A program made the translations under genes and the position numbers. The notes below the pieces were generated by a model. That model saw only the letters and a program-made list of their open reading frames with translations, was not told the origin of the DNA and searched no databases. 64,000 nt of DNA from Cyanodermella asteris (Eukaryota > Ascomycota > Lecanoromycetes > Ostropales > Stictidaceae): positions 549,150 through 613,149 of the forward strand of contig UYJD01000002.1 of NCBI GenBank assembly GCA_900618795.1, given 5' to 3'. Shown in pieces: positions 42,569-52,752 of this stretch (the stretch's first letter is position 1; each line of letters begins with the position of its first letter).

Positions 42569-45500
42569 CTATTCATCGTCTCCCTCGTCTTCTTCATCTT
42601 CGTCTCCACCTTCCTGTACCTCCACCGAGAACTTGTGGTCTTGGTCAACCCCGAAATAGCTGTCGCACATAAGAAGCAATGTCAGCTCTTGCTTCCCAAT
42701 CGCCTGCGGTACAAACTCTAGCTTCACTTCCATAGATCTGCCAATGGTGATCTTTTTGATACCAAGCAAAGCATTGCGAGATTGATCTCCGACCACGAGC
42801 CACCAGTTTTCAACCTTTTTGCTAGGATAGAAAGGCGCATGGACCTCGAGATCTGGCTCAGGCGACTCTTCGTCCTCATCGTCGTCTTCTCGTTCAATCT
42901 TGACCCGTAATTGCGCTGGCTCGCCTGCTGTGACCTCAGCGGGATCTTCGAGCGAAAACTCGAGATTGACATTAGGATAATGATTGTTTGTGAACTCTGC
43001 AGCGTCGCGCAATTGGGCACCAGTGAGACCAGCACGTCTGACCAAAGCTTCACGATCTGCCGTTTCAGCCATCTTATCCATGAAATCGAAGACATCGTTG
43101 ATCCCAAGCTCTTCCGAGGCAGCTACAGCTGCATTGGAGAAGTGCGGAATCTGCTTCAGTGGACTGTCGTTGTCCCACATAGCCTGCACTACCATTTGCG
43201 ACATCTCCATGGCATTCACAGCATTGAGGTGACCTTCGGAGGACAGAACATCCACGCATCCGCTCAGGAGGTTGAGAACCCGCGAGACAATGAGCTCCTG
43301 GTCTTTCGCCAAATCGACCGGAAGCTGCATGCGAGAGAAGTGTGCTTGCAATAGAACAAACGCTTTGAAGTGCGGAGACTCGAACGATGGCTCTGCCATC
43401 TTTACCTTGACCCTGTCATACACCATACGCAGGATTTGCGACTCATGCCGACGTATCTGTATCGATTCGAACTCGGTTGCAGAAGTGACAATCTCCAGAA
43501 TACCCTTAAGCTTTGTCCTGCCACTGAGCGATAACAGGAATGTCTGAATTGTGATATAGGAGATGTTATAGTAGGCCGCGATCATCGCCGCGTTCAGGGG
43601 GGTGACGGTATCGTCATCTTCATCCAACTCGATGATCTTGGCCTCTGAGAGCTCCTTCAGCGTGTTTTCGACCAGTTCCGAAATATGGGCGCTTAGGGAC
43701 TCGTGTGAGGTATCGCTCATGCCGTAAAAGCTCGGATTTGCCAGAAGTCGTCGGTAGAAGAACGTGTATGTGGTCCAGTCGACGGCGTCCTGGGTGGAAG
43801 ACATTGTCTTCGTGCTGATTTCTGTGACAAAGGCATCGTGCAGATACCCAGGCAAATGGCTTTCAACCGGAAGACCTTCACTCAAGAACTTCTTGAAGTA
43901 TTCGCGCTTGACGGCGGAGGTCATTAGGACACCCCTGCAGGCCTTATCACCCATCGGTTTGCTTGCTCTGCCGAACATCTGAAGAAGCTCACTGATTGGA
44001 TAATCGATATATCGATGCTCTCTGCCATCGTAGAACTGTGTACCCATCACAAGGACGAGGTATGCAGAGGATGTAATCTCCCAGCACACGTCGCGAGATG
44101 CGACCATGACTTGAAGAGCACCAATCTTGAAGAGGTGAGAAACGATACGCTTGTCACCATTGCTTAGAGCTTCGTGAAAGTATCCGACTCCATGTGTAAT
44201 GGATTCCGCCAAGGTCTTTTCCTCAATTCGATCGAGAAGAGGCTGCAACTTTTCGACGTCAGCGTTCAGAAAGCGATCTTCTTGGTCGTCCGCAATGCAG
44301 GCAGACAACAGATCCTGTGCAGTGGCACGAGTTTGCTTCCTGTTCGGCACAAAGACCAGGGCTGGCTTGTCAGCGGAGAGTTGGAGTATAGCGGCATATG
44401 TTGGCTTAGCCATGGCTAGCATAAGTGACGGAAAATGAGGGATCGTATAGGATTGGATATGAAGGGCGAGGGGAATGGCACGGGCTGTGGGGCTGAAGTT
44501 ATAGATGGTGTGCTTATTGGCACCGAGCCATTCTCCAAGGTCTTGCGCGTTCGCCAGCGACACACTGAGACCGATTAAGCGCATGCCACTCTCCGTCTGC
44601 AGTGCAATCTGTTGCATCCTCGATACGACAACCTCGTAAGCGTACCCATTGTGATCGCCTATCATGTGAAGCTCGTCAGCGATAAAGAGCTTCACCGTTT
44701 GGACGTTCTTTCGCCGCTGCCATTGTCGGGAAATCACGTTCCATTGTATTGGAGTGGCAAGGACAAGATCAGCACCTTCGAGGAGTTTGAGGTCAGAAGT
44801 CAAATCTCCGGTGAGCTTGGCAACTGTTTTGCCATTGCCGATATGAGCTAAACGCTTCGCCCAGTCCGCGTGCCTTTGATCCACGAGCTCCTGGTATGGA
44901 GCCACATAGACAGCTCGCCCTTGAGCACCTGATGACCAGTGACGGAGCAACGCAAACTCTGCACAGACAGTTTTGCCCGTTCCAGTTGCTGAGCCGATGA
45001 AAACATTGTCGTCGGTTGTAAATAGTGAATTGAAGGTTTGTGACTGGATTTTGTTAAACTCGTTCCAGTCAGGATAAAGCTGTTGGAACTCGGGTCGTTT
45101 CAAGGCTGACATCGTAAGAGGTTGGAGATCTAGGAGTGGCGTTGGAGCCGGGAATCGTTTCGGAAGGACGAGCTTCTGGAATGGCACGGCAATCTTTGTC
45201 TCTGAGTGCATCCAGCGATCGGAAACGAGACTTATGAAGTAGTGAGGGGGCATAGGCTCTGAGATAGGGACAGTGAACTCTACCAGATGTTCTGGGACTT
45301 CGGATTTGGCATAGTTTGCGCGGAGAAGAAACTGGTCTTGGAAGAGGATGTCTTCACCGTCAGCGTCTTCGACCAGGATCAAAAAGCTCTCTGCAGCACC
45401 GTGAACCTCGGGGTTCCAGTCAAAATTGGGCGTAATCGTCAACTCGACTCGAAGAAGGGACCTGGTCATTGGCTGAACTTGGGCTTGAACCTCGACACGG

Positions 45501-48500
45501 GGGAATTGATGGACGAAGTTGACGATCTCTTTGCCACGCCTGGGCATGTTCAGAGCTTCGCCGGCATGAGGAGGGTCAAGATCAAAGAGGCTTTCCCAAG
45601 TCACGCTGATGTTCCTTTCCATACGCTGGATGATCTCACGGGGACAGCTTGGAAACTGTCTGAGTGGACTCATGGTTGGCCACATCCGTCTCTCGGCCAT
45701 TTTGCACAGATCCAGCGTGGTTCTAGTAACACCAGCCCAGCCTTTCCTGAGGGCAATTTCAAAGATGGCTCGCAGAATTCGGCCTGCCGATTGCGTCACG
45801 TATACAAGATCTGCCATAAGTGCAAGACCTTCGAGTCTTAGCCGCGAGATGTAAGCCTGCAATAAGACGTTGATTTTCGCCTGCGGCTCATCGACGCTTT
45901 CCTTGACGGGCACCGGGACCTTCGCCATGAGCTTAGCGAGCTCAAGCTTCTCATCTTGGCGGACTGGGATATACTTGAACTCTTCACTGAGAGCGAATAT
46001 CCGGAACAGTTCGATAATTGTCGTTGTCGGTTGGAGATGAGTGTTATACACCAGCATCGACGTGTTGGAAATGTAGTAATGTGAGGCGACGCGTCCCAGC
46101 TCTGTGGACTTGATCTCGCCAGTCTTCCTGTCGTACTTGACCAGGTTCGATTTTTTAAGAACAATGGCGGCCGAGTGAATGAGGTCAACTCGTTTCTGCT
46201 CGAGAGCATCATCGTCTTCGTAGTCTGCACCAACACTATACAGCCCGGGCGATCTGAGCATACGGACGAAAAGGTACGTGTATCCAAGCCAGTTGACCCC
46301 TTCATCTCGGTTACGCACGTTGCCAAGCACGACTTCGGCATTGAGGTTATCCGCCAGCTTGGACACGAACTGACTTTCGATCGGTAGCTGTTGATTCAAC
46401 AGGGACAGATAGTACTGGACCTCGCCCTGTGTTGTGATGATGATGCCCTCACCATAAGTATCGTATTGTGGTCTGCCTGCACGACCAAGCATTTGCAACA
46501 CATCTTGTGGGCTAAGCTCGACCCAGCTGCCCTTCTCTGGTGAGTAAACCTGAGTGCCCTTTATGATGACAGCGTGCGCGGGAAGATTGACACCCCATGC
46601 GAGCGTTGCTGTGCACACGAGCACTTGAATCATCTGGTTTGCAAACAGGTCTTCCACCTTTGCTCTGTCCTCGCGACTCATACCAGCATGGTGAATACCG
46701 AAGCCGTAAGGCAAGATGTCTTTCAAATCGGCATCTCTCGTATCTGCGGTTTCCTCTTTGAGAATTTCTCGTGATGCGGCATCGTTCCGGATAATTTTAC
46801 CAATGGTGCCCTCTTCGATGCACTTGTCGCGAATGTACTTGGCGGTCTTCGCAGTTTCTTTTCGTGAGTGCACAAAGATAAGCATTTGCTGCTGCTTTTC
46901 ACCAACCTGGTCCATGACTTTTGTGTAGCACACATCGTTCATGGTTTTCAATTGCTTGATGGGCTTCTTGTCTGTGACACCGATGAACTCTTGTCGCAAA
47001 GGACACGGCCTGAATGAACCGTCGAAGTGGAACAGATCCTTCAACGGATCCACTCGGAGGAAGCTGGCCACGTCACGATAATTCGGTAGAGTTGCGCTCA
47101 GTCCGACGATACGAACCAAGTCACCGGCCTGCTCTTGCTTCCGAATAACGCGGCTGACAATGCTTTCAAGTACAGGGCCTCGATCGTCGTGGAGAAGATG
47201 GATTTCATCGATACATATCAGGCGCACCAGGTTTGTATAGCTTGTATCCGTCGACTTTCGAGTGATGATGTCCCATTTCTCAGGAGTCGTGACGATCACC
47301 TGTGTCTCAGTAATTTGCTGCTTAGTGAGCTGTCTGTCTCCAGTCAATTCAGAGACTTTGATACCATAAGGCTCAAGACGCTTGCCGAAGTTGTTGACCT
47401 GCTCAGATACCAACGCCTTCAAGGGTGCGATGTAGACAATCTTGAAGTCGTCAAGCATGATTTGACCGGTCTCCGGATGGCGATGTTTACCAATCTCCCG
47501 AAGCATAGCAAGCATCGCAACGTTTGTCTTCCCAGATCCGGTAGGGGCACAGATCAGCATATTGCCGTCATCTTCGAACGCTGAAGGATAGCATTTGGTC
47601 TGAATGAGATTAAGTGTCTTGTTGCTGGTACCGAATCCAATCCTGGCCCATTCTGGAAGCGCGCTGGTCGGCATTTTCGCTTGGTCTTTCGTCTCTTGCT
47701 TGGACTTTGGTGCAGGAACATGAATCTCTTCGTAGCCTTTGTGAGTCTGCTTTGTGGATCCCTGTGGAAGTTTGACGTTCTGGTTGGTCATCAAGTGGTT
47801 TCCCTGATTGAAAACCAAATTCTCGAGATTGATGACCTTGGGTGTGAGACCGTGCACAAGTCCGTCAGAATCTGTGCGCTTGCTTTCTTCGCCTTTAGGT
47901 ATATCAATGTCCATAAGATCAAGCTTCAGCCGTTTGTTAGGATATTGGCCAGCTCGGTCTTCTTCGCCCAGAAGCTCTCGTCGTATCAGGTCATGGCCGC
48001 TTGCTACCATGTCTCGCTCAATGCCATGTCTTTCCTCGGATGCCTCAGGAGCTTGTCGCCAACGAAGAACCCAAACCAGCCTGTCGCGGTTGGTGATTAG
48101 CTTGAGGACCAAGTCATGATCGTAATCAAACAGATCCATCAAATCATTTTCGACATCACGCAAAGGAGTCGGTTCCCCATCTGAGGTCTGTGCACTCAAG
48201 ATCGATAGGGCTTCTTTCGCCTTCGCCTGCTGGGTATGAGCATCAGGATAGATGGAGCCCATCTGGCGCTGGAGCCAGAAAGCGTCAATGTCTCGGGCTA
48301 GTAGCGATGGTTCATCATGCTTGTCTGTAGTGTTCGCGACGCCTGCGTCGCCAGAAATAACCAGCTCCTCAGAGCCATCATTTGCGACAATTTCGCCAAC
48401 TGATTGGGCTTCCTTTTCTGATGCCGCCTCATCCTCTGAATCCTCGTCATCATCGCGGACTTCTTGAGTCTGAGCACCGCCTTCTTCGTCTTCGTCCGAC

Positions 48501-49150
48501 TCGTCAAATAATACCGCGACACCCTGGTTTTCATCCAGCTCGCCCCCAGGCTGATCGGCGCCCTCCATGTCGACATCTTGGGCGTCGTAATCGTTGATTT
48601 TCTTGCCGAGATTGACCAGGTCATTGAACTCTTTCGAGGCGATTGTAACACCTATTAAATCCTCGATCTCTTTTTTCTTGTCGAAATCCTTTAGGTTGTC
48701 GTCTTTGAGGTATTCGAGAACGGCGTCCGCTGCACTTCTGACCACTTCTTGGGGAACGTCGCCTAGCTTCTTTGCAGTCTGTGTCAAAATGATACCATAC
48801 ACTTGGCTGGTTGCTTGTGTTCTGGGTCTGTACCTTAAGCCCTCGACTAACGCGTCCGCCGCTGTGAGCTCGGGCTCCCGATTGCGTTTCCGTTCCTGTT
48901 CTCGAGCAAGCACACCTGCGCCCTCGCGTATATCCCCTCGCTCAATATCTGGCCTTCTCTGGCGTGGGCGCCTCTCAGGATCGGCCTGGGCGCGCCCTCC
49001 CATATCGCGTATGTGTATGCGCCCAGCGAGCGACTCCGGGTCCCCAGTCGCCTCATCAGTTCGCCTCGTGACGAACCGACGGTCGGCCTGGAGGACCAGG
49101 TTCGACATCGCCGAGTATTTGTACTGCGAGACATTGTTCGGGTCCGCCAT
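42569..49150 (-). CDS. brr2: U5 snRNP RNA helicase BRR2
   Basis: Single uninterrupted exon, 2,193 residues, close to yeast Brr2 (2,163). This Ski2-like ATPase unwinds U4/U6 during spliceosome activation. The N-terminus MADPNNVSQYKYSAMSNLVL is typical, followed by an acidic regulatory region. Cassette 1 has APTGSGKTNVAML near residue 537, DEIHLLHDDRGPVLES near 654 and QMLGRAGRPQYDTYGEGI, then winged-helix and Sec63 units. Cassette 2 has GSATGTGKTVCAEFALL near 1,388 and ADELHMIG near 1,494, then a second Sec63 unit. In characterised homologues the second cassette is regulatory and inactive. The C-terminus is acidic (DEDEEDEGDDE) and ends at TAG. The gene lies head-to-head with NOP14. A 6.6-kb intronless frame is notable for a splicing factor gene. 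Confidence 0.98.
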   Translation of the reverse strand: MADPNNVSQYKYSAMSNLVLQADRRFVTRRTDEATGDPESLAGRIHIRDMGGRAQADPERRPRQRRPDIERGDIREGAGVLAREQERKRNREPELTAADALVEGLRYRPRTQATSQVYGIILTQTAKKLGDVPQEVVRSAADAVLEYLKDDNLKDFDKKKEIEDLIGVTIASKEFNDLVNLGKKINDYDAQDVDMEGADQPGGELDENQGVAVLFDESDEDEEGGAQTQEVRDDDEDSEDEAASEKEAQSVGEIVANDGSEELVISGDAGVANTTDKHDEPSLLARDIDAFWLQRQMGSIYPDAHTQQAKAKEALSILSAQTSDGEPTPLRDVENDLMDLFDYDHDLVLKLITNRDRLVWVLRWRQAPEASEERHGIERDMVASGHDLIRRELLGEEDRAGQYPNKRLKLDLMDIDIPKGEESKRTDSDGLVHGLTPKVINLENLVFNQGNHLMTNQNVKLPQGSTKQTHKGYEEIHVPAPKSKQETKDQAKMPTSALPEWARIGFGTSNKTLNLIQTKCYPSAFEDDGNMLICAPTGSGKTNVAMLAMLREIGKHRHPETGQIMLDDFKIVYIAPLKALVSEQVNNFGKRLEPYGIKVSELTGDRQLTKQQITETQVIVTTPEKWDIITRKSTDTSYTNLVRLICIDEIHLLHDDRGPVLESIVSRVIRKQEQAGDLVRIVGLSATLPNYRDVASFLRVDPLKDLFHFDGSFRPCPLRQEFIGVTDKKPIKQLKTMNDVCYTKVMDQVGEKQQQMLIFVHSRKETAKTAKYIRDKCIEEGTIGKIIRNDAASREILKEETADTRDADLKDILPYGFGIHHAGMSREDRAKVEDLFANQMIQVLVCTATLAWGVNLPAHAVIIKGTQVYSPEKGSWVELSPQDVLQMLGRAGRPQYDTYGEGIIITTQGEVQYYLSLLNQQLPIESQFVSKLADNLNAEVVLGNVRNRDEGVNWLGYTYLFVRMLRSPGLYSVGADYEDDDALEQKRVDLIHSAAIVLKKSNLVKYDRKTGEIKSTELGRVASHYYISNTSMLVYNTHLQPTTTIIELFRIFALSEEFKYIPVRQDEKLELAKLMAKVPVPVKESVDEPQAKINVLLQAYISRLRLEGLALMADLVYVTQSAGRILRAIFEIALRKGWAGVTRTTLDLCKMAERRMWPTMSPLRQFPSCPREIIQRMERNISVTWESLFDLDPPHAGEALNMPRRGKEIVNFVHQFPRVEVQAQVQPMTRSLLRVELTITPNFDWNPEVHGAAESFLILVEDADGEDILFQDQFLLRANYAKSEVPEHLVEFTVPISEPMPPHYFISLVSDRWMHSETKIAVPFQKLVLPKRFPAPTPLLDLQPLTMSALKRPEFQQLYPDWNEFNKIQSQTFNSLFTTDDNVFIGSATGTGKTVCAEFALLRHWSSGAQGRAVYVAPYQELVDQRHADWAKRLAHIGNGKTVAKLTGDLTSDLKLLEGADLVLATPIQWNVISRQWQRRKNVQTVKLFIADELHMIGDHNGYAYEVVVSRMQQIALQTESGMRLIGLSVSLANAQDLGEWLGANKHTIYNFSPTARAIPLALHIQSYTIPHFPSLMLAMAKPTYAAILQLSADKPALVFVPNRKQTRATAQDLLSACIADDQEDRFLNADVEKLQPLLDRIEEKTLAESITHGVGYFHEALSNGDKRIVSHLFKIGALQVMVASRDVCWEITSSAYLVLVMGTQFYDGREHRYIDYPISELLQMFGRASKPMGDKACRGVLMTSAVKREYFKKFLSEGLPVESHLPGYLHDAFVTEISTKTMSSTQDAVDWTTYTFFYRRLLANPSFYGMSDTSHESLSAHISELVENTLKELSEAKIIELDEDDDTVTPLNAAMIAAYYNISYITIQTFLLSLSGRTKLKGILEIVTSATEFESIQIRRHESQILRMVYDRVKVKMAEPSFESPHFKAFVLLQAHFSRMQLPVDLAKDQELIVSRVLNLLSGCVDVLSSEGHLNAVNAMEMSQMVVQAMWDNDSPLKQIPHFSNAAVAASEELGINDVFDFMDKMAETADREALVRRAGLTGAQLRDAAEFTNNHYPNVNLEFSLEDPAEVTAGEPAQLRVKIEREDDDEDEESPEPDLEVHAPFYPSKKVENWWLVVGDQSRNALLGIKKITIGRSMEVKLEFVPQAIGKQELTLLLMCDSYFGVDQDHKFSVEVQEGGDEDEEDEGDDE

Positions 49151-49599
49151 CTTGACCGGCAGTCCAGGTTTTGCTTCTTGACCATCAACGACCTGGCGTG
49201 GGACGCGGATGTGGACTTGGGAATAGCTTTTGCGTCGGCCGCGGACTGAAATTCAGCGCATCGTATGCCAAGGTCGGAAGTATCTCCGATACTTCACCCA
49301 AATTCCATCTTTTTTTTTGGTTTCCTCTGTGAGGTTGCACAGCTCCAGGATTTGTAAGAGAATCTACTTCTTTACCTATGCTGGACTCAGGTCACTGTGG
49401 AGGATGACTGGGGACTTGTGTATAGGCCATTCTTTTGATCAGCGAGGCTACCCTCGTCCATAGACTACCTCTTTTCGTACGGACTTTCACCAGAACCCGA
49501 GCCAGTCGCCACCATTCGCCCGTCTGGGACCACCCTTCTGTATCCTAACCATCCAAAAGCGGTTCTAAACTGTTGGCGACATACTAGTTTCACACTACA
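49151..49599. promoter_or_regulatory. Bidirectional promoter region, BRR2 and NOP14
   Basis: 449 bases separate the divergent ATGs. An 8-base T run lies near 49.31 kb. No classical PAC or RRPE motif was found by eye. Confidence 0.55.
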
Positions 49600-52317
49600 A
49601 TGCCTGCTTCTCAGCTAAAGAGGCTGAAAGCCTCTTTACGGGAGTCTGGCGTCACTGGACCGCAGAAATCGAAGCAACAAAAGCGCAAAGATGCTAAAGA
49701 TGGTACTCGTAGGAATGAGAACATTTCACGTGCAGCAAGTCTAGAGAAAGTGCGAGGGCAGTTCAATCCATTTGAAACTCAGACGTCAAGTCGCGGGCCA
49801 AAGCATACGTTCGCCACCAACGCAAAGCCGAAAGCTGCAAATGTCGGTCGACCAGGCGTGACAAAAAGTAAGGCCGAGAAGCTTCGACAAGACCGGTTGC
49901 TACCAGCTCTACAAAACCGTCATAAGACAGGAGGCATAGTAGACCGACGCTTTGGAGAGAACGATCCTACGATGACGCCGGGTGATCGAGCGCTGGAACG
50001 CTTTATGCGGGAAGCGAATCGAGGAACGAGAAAAGCAGGAGCATTCGATCTGGAGCAAGACGATGATGACGAGAGCGGAGGATTCCTAACGCATGGCGGC
50101 CAAGCGCTTTCCTTTGGTGACGGCAACATGGTGGAGGACTATCAAGAATCCTTAAGCGCCGATTCTGATCTAGATGCCGATGAGCAAGCTGCACAACGGG
50201 CGGAAAAGCGATTGAAGCGCATGTCGCAGAATGAGACGCATGGGGACGAGGGCGAGAATGGCGATCCCGGTCGACCGAAGACCAAGCACGAAGTCATGAA
50301 GGAAGTTATGGCGAAGTCCAAATTCTACAAGGCTGAACGCCAGCAGGCCAAGGAGGATGACGAAGATCTCCGTGCAGAGCTGGATGCCGAGTTCAAGAAT
50401 TTGCATGAGCTCATGAGAGGAGCGGGGCCAAAATCAAGCTCGAAACAAGAGCCTACTATGAACCCTGATCGAGCAGCATTGTTAAATATTCGAGACAAGG
50501 AATATGATCAGCGAATGCGACAGCTTGCGCAGGAGGCGCGTGCCAAACCCACGTCACGCACGAAGACAGAGGAGGAGATACTTGAAGAGAATCGTCAACG
50601 ATTAGAGGACCTCGAGAAAGCTAGGCTCAAGCGTATGATGGGCGAGGAGGATTCCGATGCAGAAGCGAACGAACCTCGCGCTGGGGAGACTGCTGGGGAC
50701 ACGGACCACGACGATGACGACGAATTTGGTTTGGGCCATGGTCTTTCTACCGGTAACAACCCCCAGTCCGGCTTCGATGTGGAAGATGAGGACGACTTTG
50801 AACTCGATGATGATTTGATCGCAAGTGGTAGCGACTTAGACGTGGACTCGGAGGACGATAGCGACGGAGAGATCCCTTCGGGTAATGGTGGACTGAATGG
50901 TGAAGTTGTGAGCGATGATGACGCCGAATTTATCTCTGGGCTAATCAGCGCCGAGGATGCTGGCCGCCAGGATCTGGAAATGTCCTCTAAGCCAACCAGT
51001 TCTGAAACAAAGAACGGGATCTCATATACATATCCTTGTCCACAAACCCATTCAGAGTTCCTGGACATCGTCAAGGGAATTCAAGACATGGGATTGATCA
51101 CAATCATACAGCGCATCCGCACTCTCTACCACCCGAAGCTTGATGGGCAGAATAAGATCAAGCTTGCTGCATTTGCAGAGGTCTTGGTGGATCATATCGC
51201 ACACATGGCCAATCGACAAGACGATCCGGAATTTGGCGTCGTCGAACAGATCATCCGCCACATTCACTCTCTGGCAAAAACATATCCGATGGAAGTTGGC
51301 GATGCATTCCGCAAGCACATGGTCGCCATCCGGCAAGAGCGACCTCAGTCTGTCACTACCGGAGACCTCGTACTTTTCACGGCCATTGGCGAGATATTCT
51401 CGACGTCAGATCACTTTCACCAGGTGGTCACGCCAACTATGCTGAATATGGCTTGCTATCTAGGCCAACTGGTGCCAAGCACACTCGGGGAGCTGGCCAG
51501 TGGCGGTTTTGTCTGCACGCAGTTTCTCAGTTATCAGAGCTTGTCAAAGCGTTATGTTCCAGAAGCCGTGAACTTTGTGCTCGCTGGCATTGAAGGCCTT
51601 GCGCCGGAGTCGCTGAATGCGCCGCTGGGACAAATACCTCCTCGTCCAATGCATGCAGATTTCAGAATTTGCACTGCCGATGTCGAAGTCCGCAAGCTTC
51701 GCTTTTCAGACGTCAAATTTGGGCAGGATGCGAGCAGCGCTGAGGCGGAAGCGCTCAAGCATGCGTTGATGACAGCTTTCCTTCACTTATCTGCGCACAT
51801 GGCCGAGTTGTGGCTGGGGAGGTCAGCGTACATCGAGATGATGTCTCCTCTATCGACGGTTCTTACACATCTTCTGAGCAAGCGATGTGCACAGAAGTTG
51901 TCTGTCTCGACGCAAAAGCTTGTCAAGTCCACTCTGACGAAAGCATCCCGTCTACTGTCCCAGGCTCGCCTGGATCGCCAGCCTCTGGCGTTGCACAATC
52001 ACAGACCGATGGCAATCAAGACCAGAATACCCAAGTTCGAAGAAGACTTCAGACCCGACAAACATTACGACCCTGACCGTGAGCGTGCAGAATTGGCCAA
52101 GCTCAAGAAGGAGCACAAGCGGGAACGCAAGGGTGCCGTACGTGAGCTTCGTAAGGATGCTCATTTCATTGCCCGGGAAAGTCTTCGGCAAAAGAAGGTT
52201 GCAGATGCAGAATACGAGAAGAATTACAAGAGGCTGGTGTCTGAGATTCAAGGCGAAGAGGCCCATGAGGCCAAGCAGTATGAAAGGGAGAAGAAAGCAC
52301 GGCAAGGGAAGCGGTAG
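49600..52317 (+). CDS. nop14: NOP14, small-subunit ribosome biogenesis factor
   Basis: Single exon, 905 residues; yeast Nop14 has 810. It is a nucleolar SSU-processome component needed for 18S rRNA maturation, with Noc4 and Emg1 as partners. The N-terminus holds family motifs NPFETQTSSRGPKHTF, GRPGVTKSKAEKLRQD and GGIVDRRFGENDPTMTPGDR. A long acidic middle follows (DVEDEDDFELDDD). The conserved helical C-terminal half has TYPCPQTHSEFLDIV, KLAAFAEVLVDHI and LGQLVPSTLGELASGGFVC, and ends in a basic coiled tail (KEHKRERKGAVRELRKD). The start ATG directly precedes the conserved SQLKRLKASLRESG. It shares a divergent promoter with BRR2. Confidence 0.97.
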   Translation: MPASQLKRLKASLRESGVTGPQKSKQQKRKDAKDGTRRNENISRAASLEKVRGQFNPFETQTSSRGPKHTFATNAKPKAANVGRPGVTKSKAEKLRQDRLLPALQNRHKTGGIVDRRFGENDPTMTPGDRALERFMREANRGTRKAGAFDLEQDDDDESGGFLTHGGQALSFGDGNMVEDYQESLSADSDLDADEQAAQRAEKRLKRMSQNETHGDEGENGDPGRPKTKHEVMKEVMAKSKFYKAERQQAKEDDEDLRAELDAEFKNLHELMRGAGPKSSSKQEPTMNPDRAALLNIRDKEYDQRMRQLAQEARAKPTSRTKTEEEILEENRQRLEDLEKARLKRMMGEEDSDAEANEPRAGETAGDTDHDDDDEFGLGHGLSTGNNPQSGFDVEDEDDFELDDDLIASGSDLDVDSEDDSDGEIPSGNGGLNGEVVSDDDAEFISGLISAEDAGRQDLEMSSKPTSSETKNGISYTYPCPQTHSEFLDIVKGIQDMGLITIIQRIRTLYHPKLDGQNKIKLAAFAEVLVDHIAHMANRQDDPEFGVVEQIIRHIHSLAKTYPMEVGDAFRKHMVAIRQERPQSVTTGDLVLFTAIGEIFSTSDHFHQVVTPTMLNMACYLGQLVPSTLGELASGGFVCTQFLSYQSLSKRYVPEAVNFVLAGIEGLAPESLNAPLGQIPPRPMHADFRICTADVEVRKLRFSDVKFGQDASSAEAEALKHALMTAFLHLSAHMAELWLGRSAYIEMMSPLSTVLTHLLSKRCAQKLSVSTQKLVKSTLTKASRLLSQARLDRQPLALHNHRPMAIKTRIPKFEEDFRPDKHYDPDRERAELAKLKKEHKRERKGAVRELRKDAHFIARESLRQKKVADAEYEKNYKRLVSEIQGEEAHEAKQYEREKKARQGKR

Positions 52318-52752
52318 TCACTTTCTAAACATTTATTGCATTTGGTTGAGCGCACGGAATCGTTTTCGTGTACATCGTATCCTAAGCTGTCGCCCCTTGC
52401 TCCCGTAAGTGTAGCTATAGTGAGCAAAGTGACTTTGTTCGTCGCAAAAGGGCGCGGGCAATCTGAAGCATGATGGACGAATTGCCAGTGCGAGCTGAAA
52501 GAGATGTTGTTATGGAATTGAAATTTAGCTCAGATCTACCTCGTGAATTTATTTCTCGAATTTGCCCTCTGCAAGCTCAATCGCAGAAGTAGCATAGTTG
52601 ACCCGCTTGCTGCACGACTCAACTCAACCAAGTTTGCGAGCGTCTTCACGAAAACAAATTAACTACTATTCGCTGTAAAGGCGACAAACATCCAAGTAGG
52701 TTCAGACAATCATCAGGCGAGCGGCGTCTAGATCTAGTCAACGTCAGACATC
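52318..52752. other. Intergenic region between NOP14 and the WD40-like gene
   Basis: Tandem plus-strand genes. The stretch holds the NOP14 3' flank and the WD40-like promoter, with an AT-richer patch at 52.50-52.66 kb. Nothing else is seen. Confidence 0.4.

Noticed and set aside
47135-47584. Antisense frames inside BRR2
   Set aside because: Shadows of a strongly conserved coding frame on the opposite strand.
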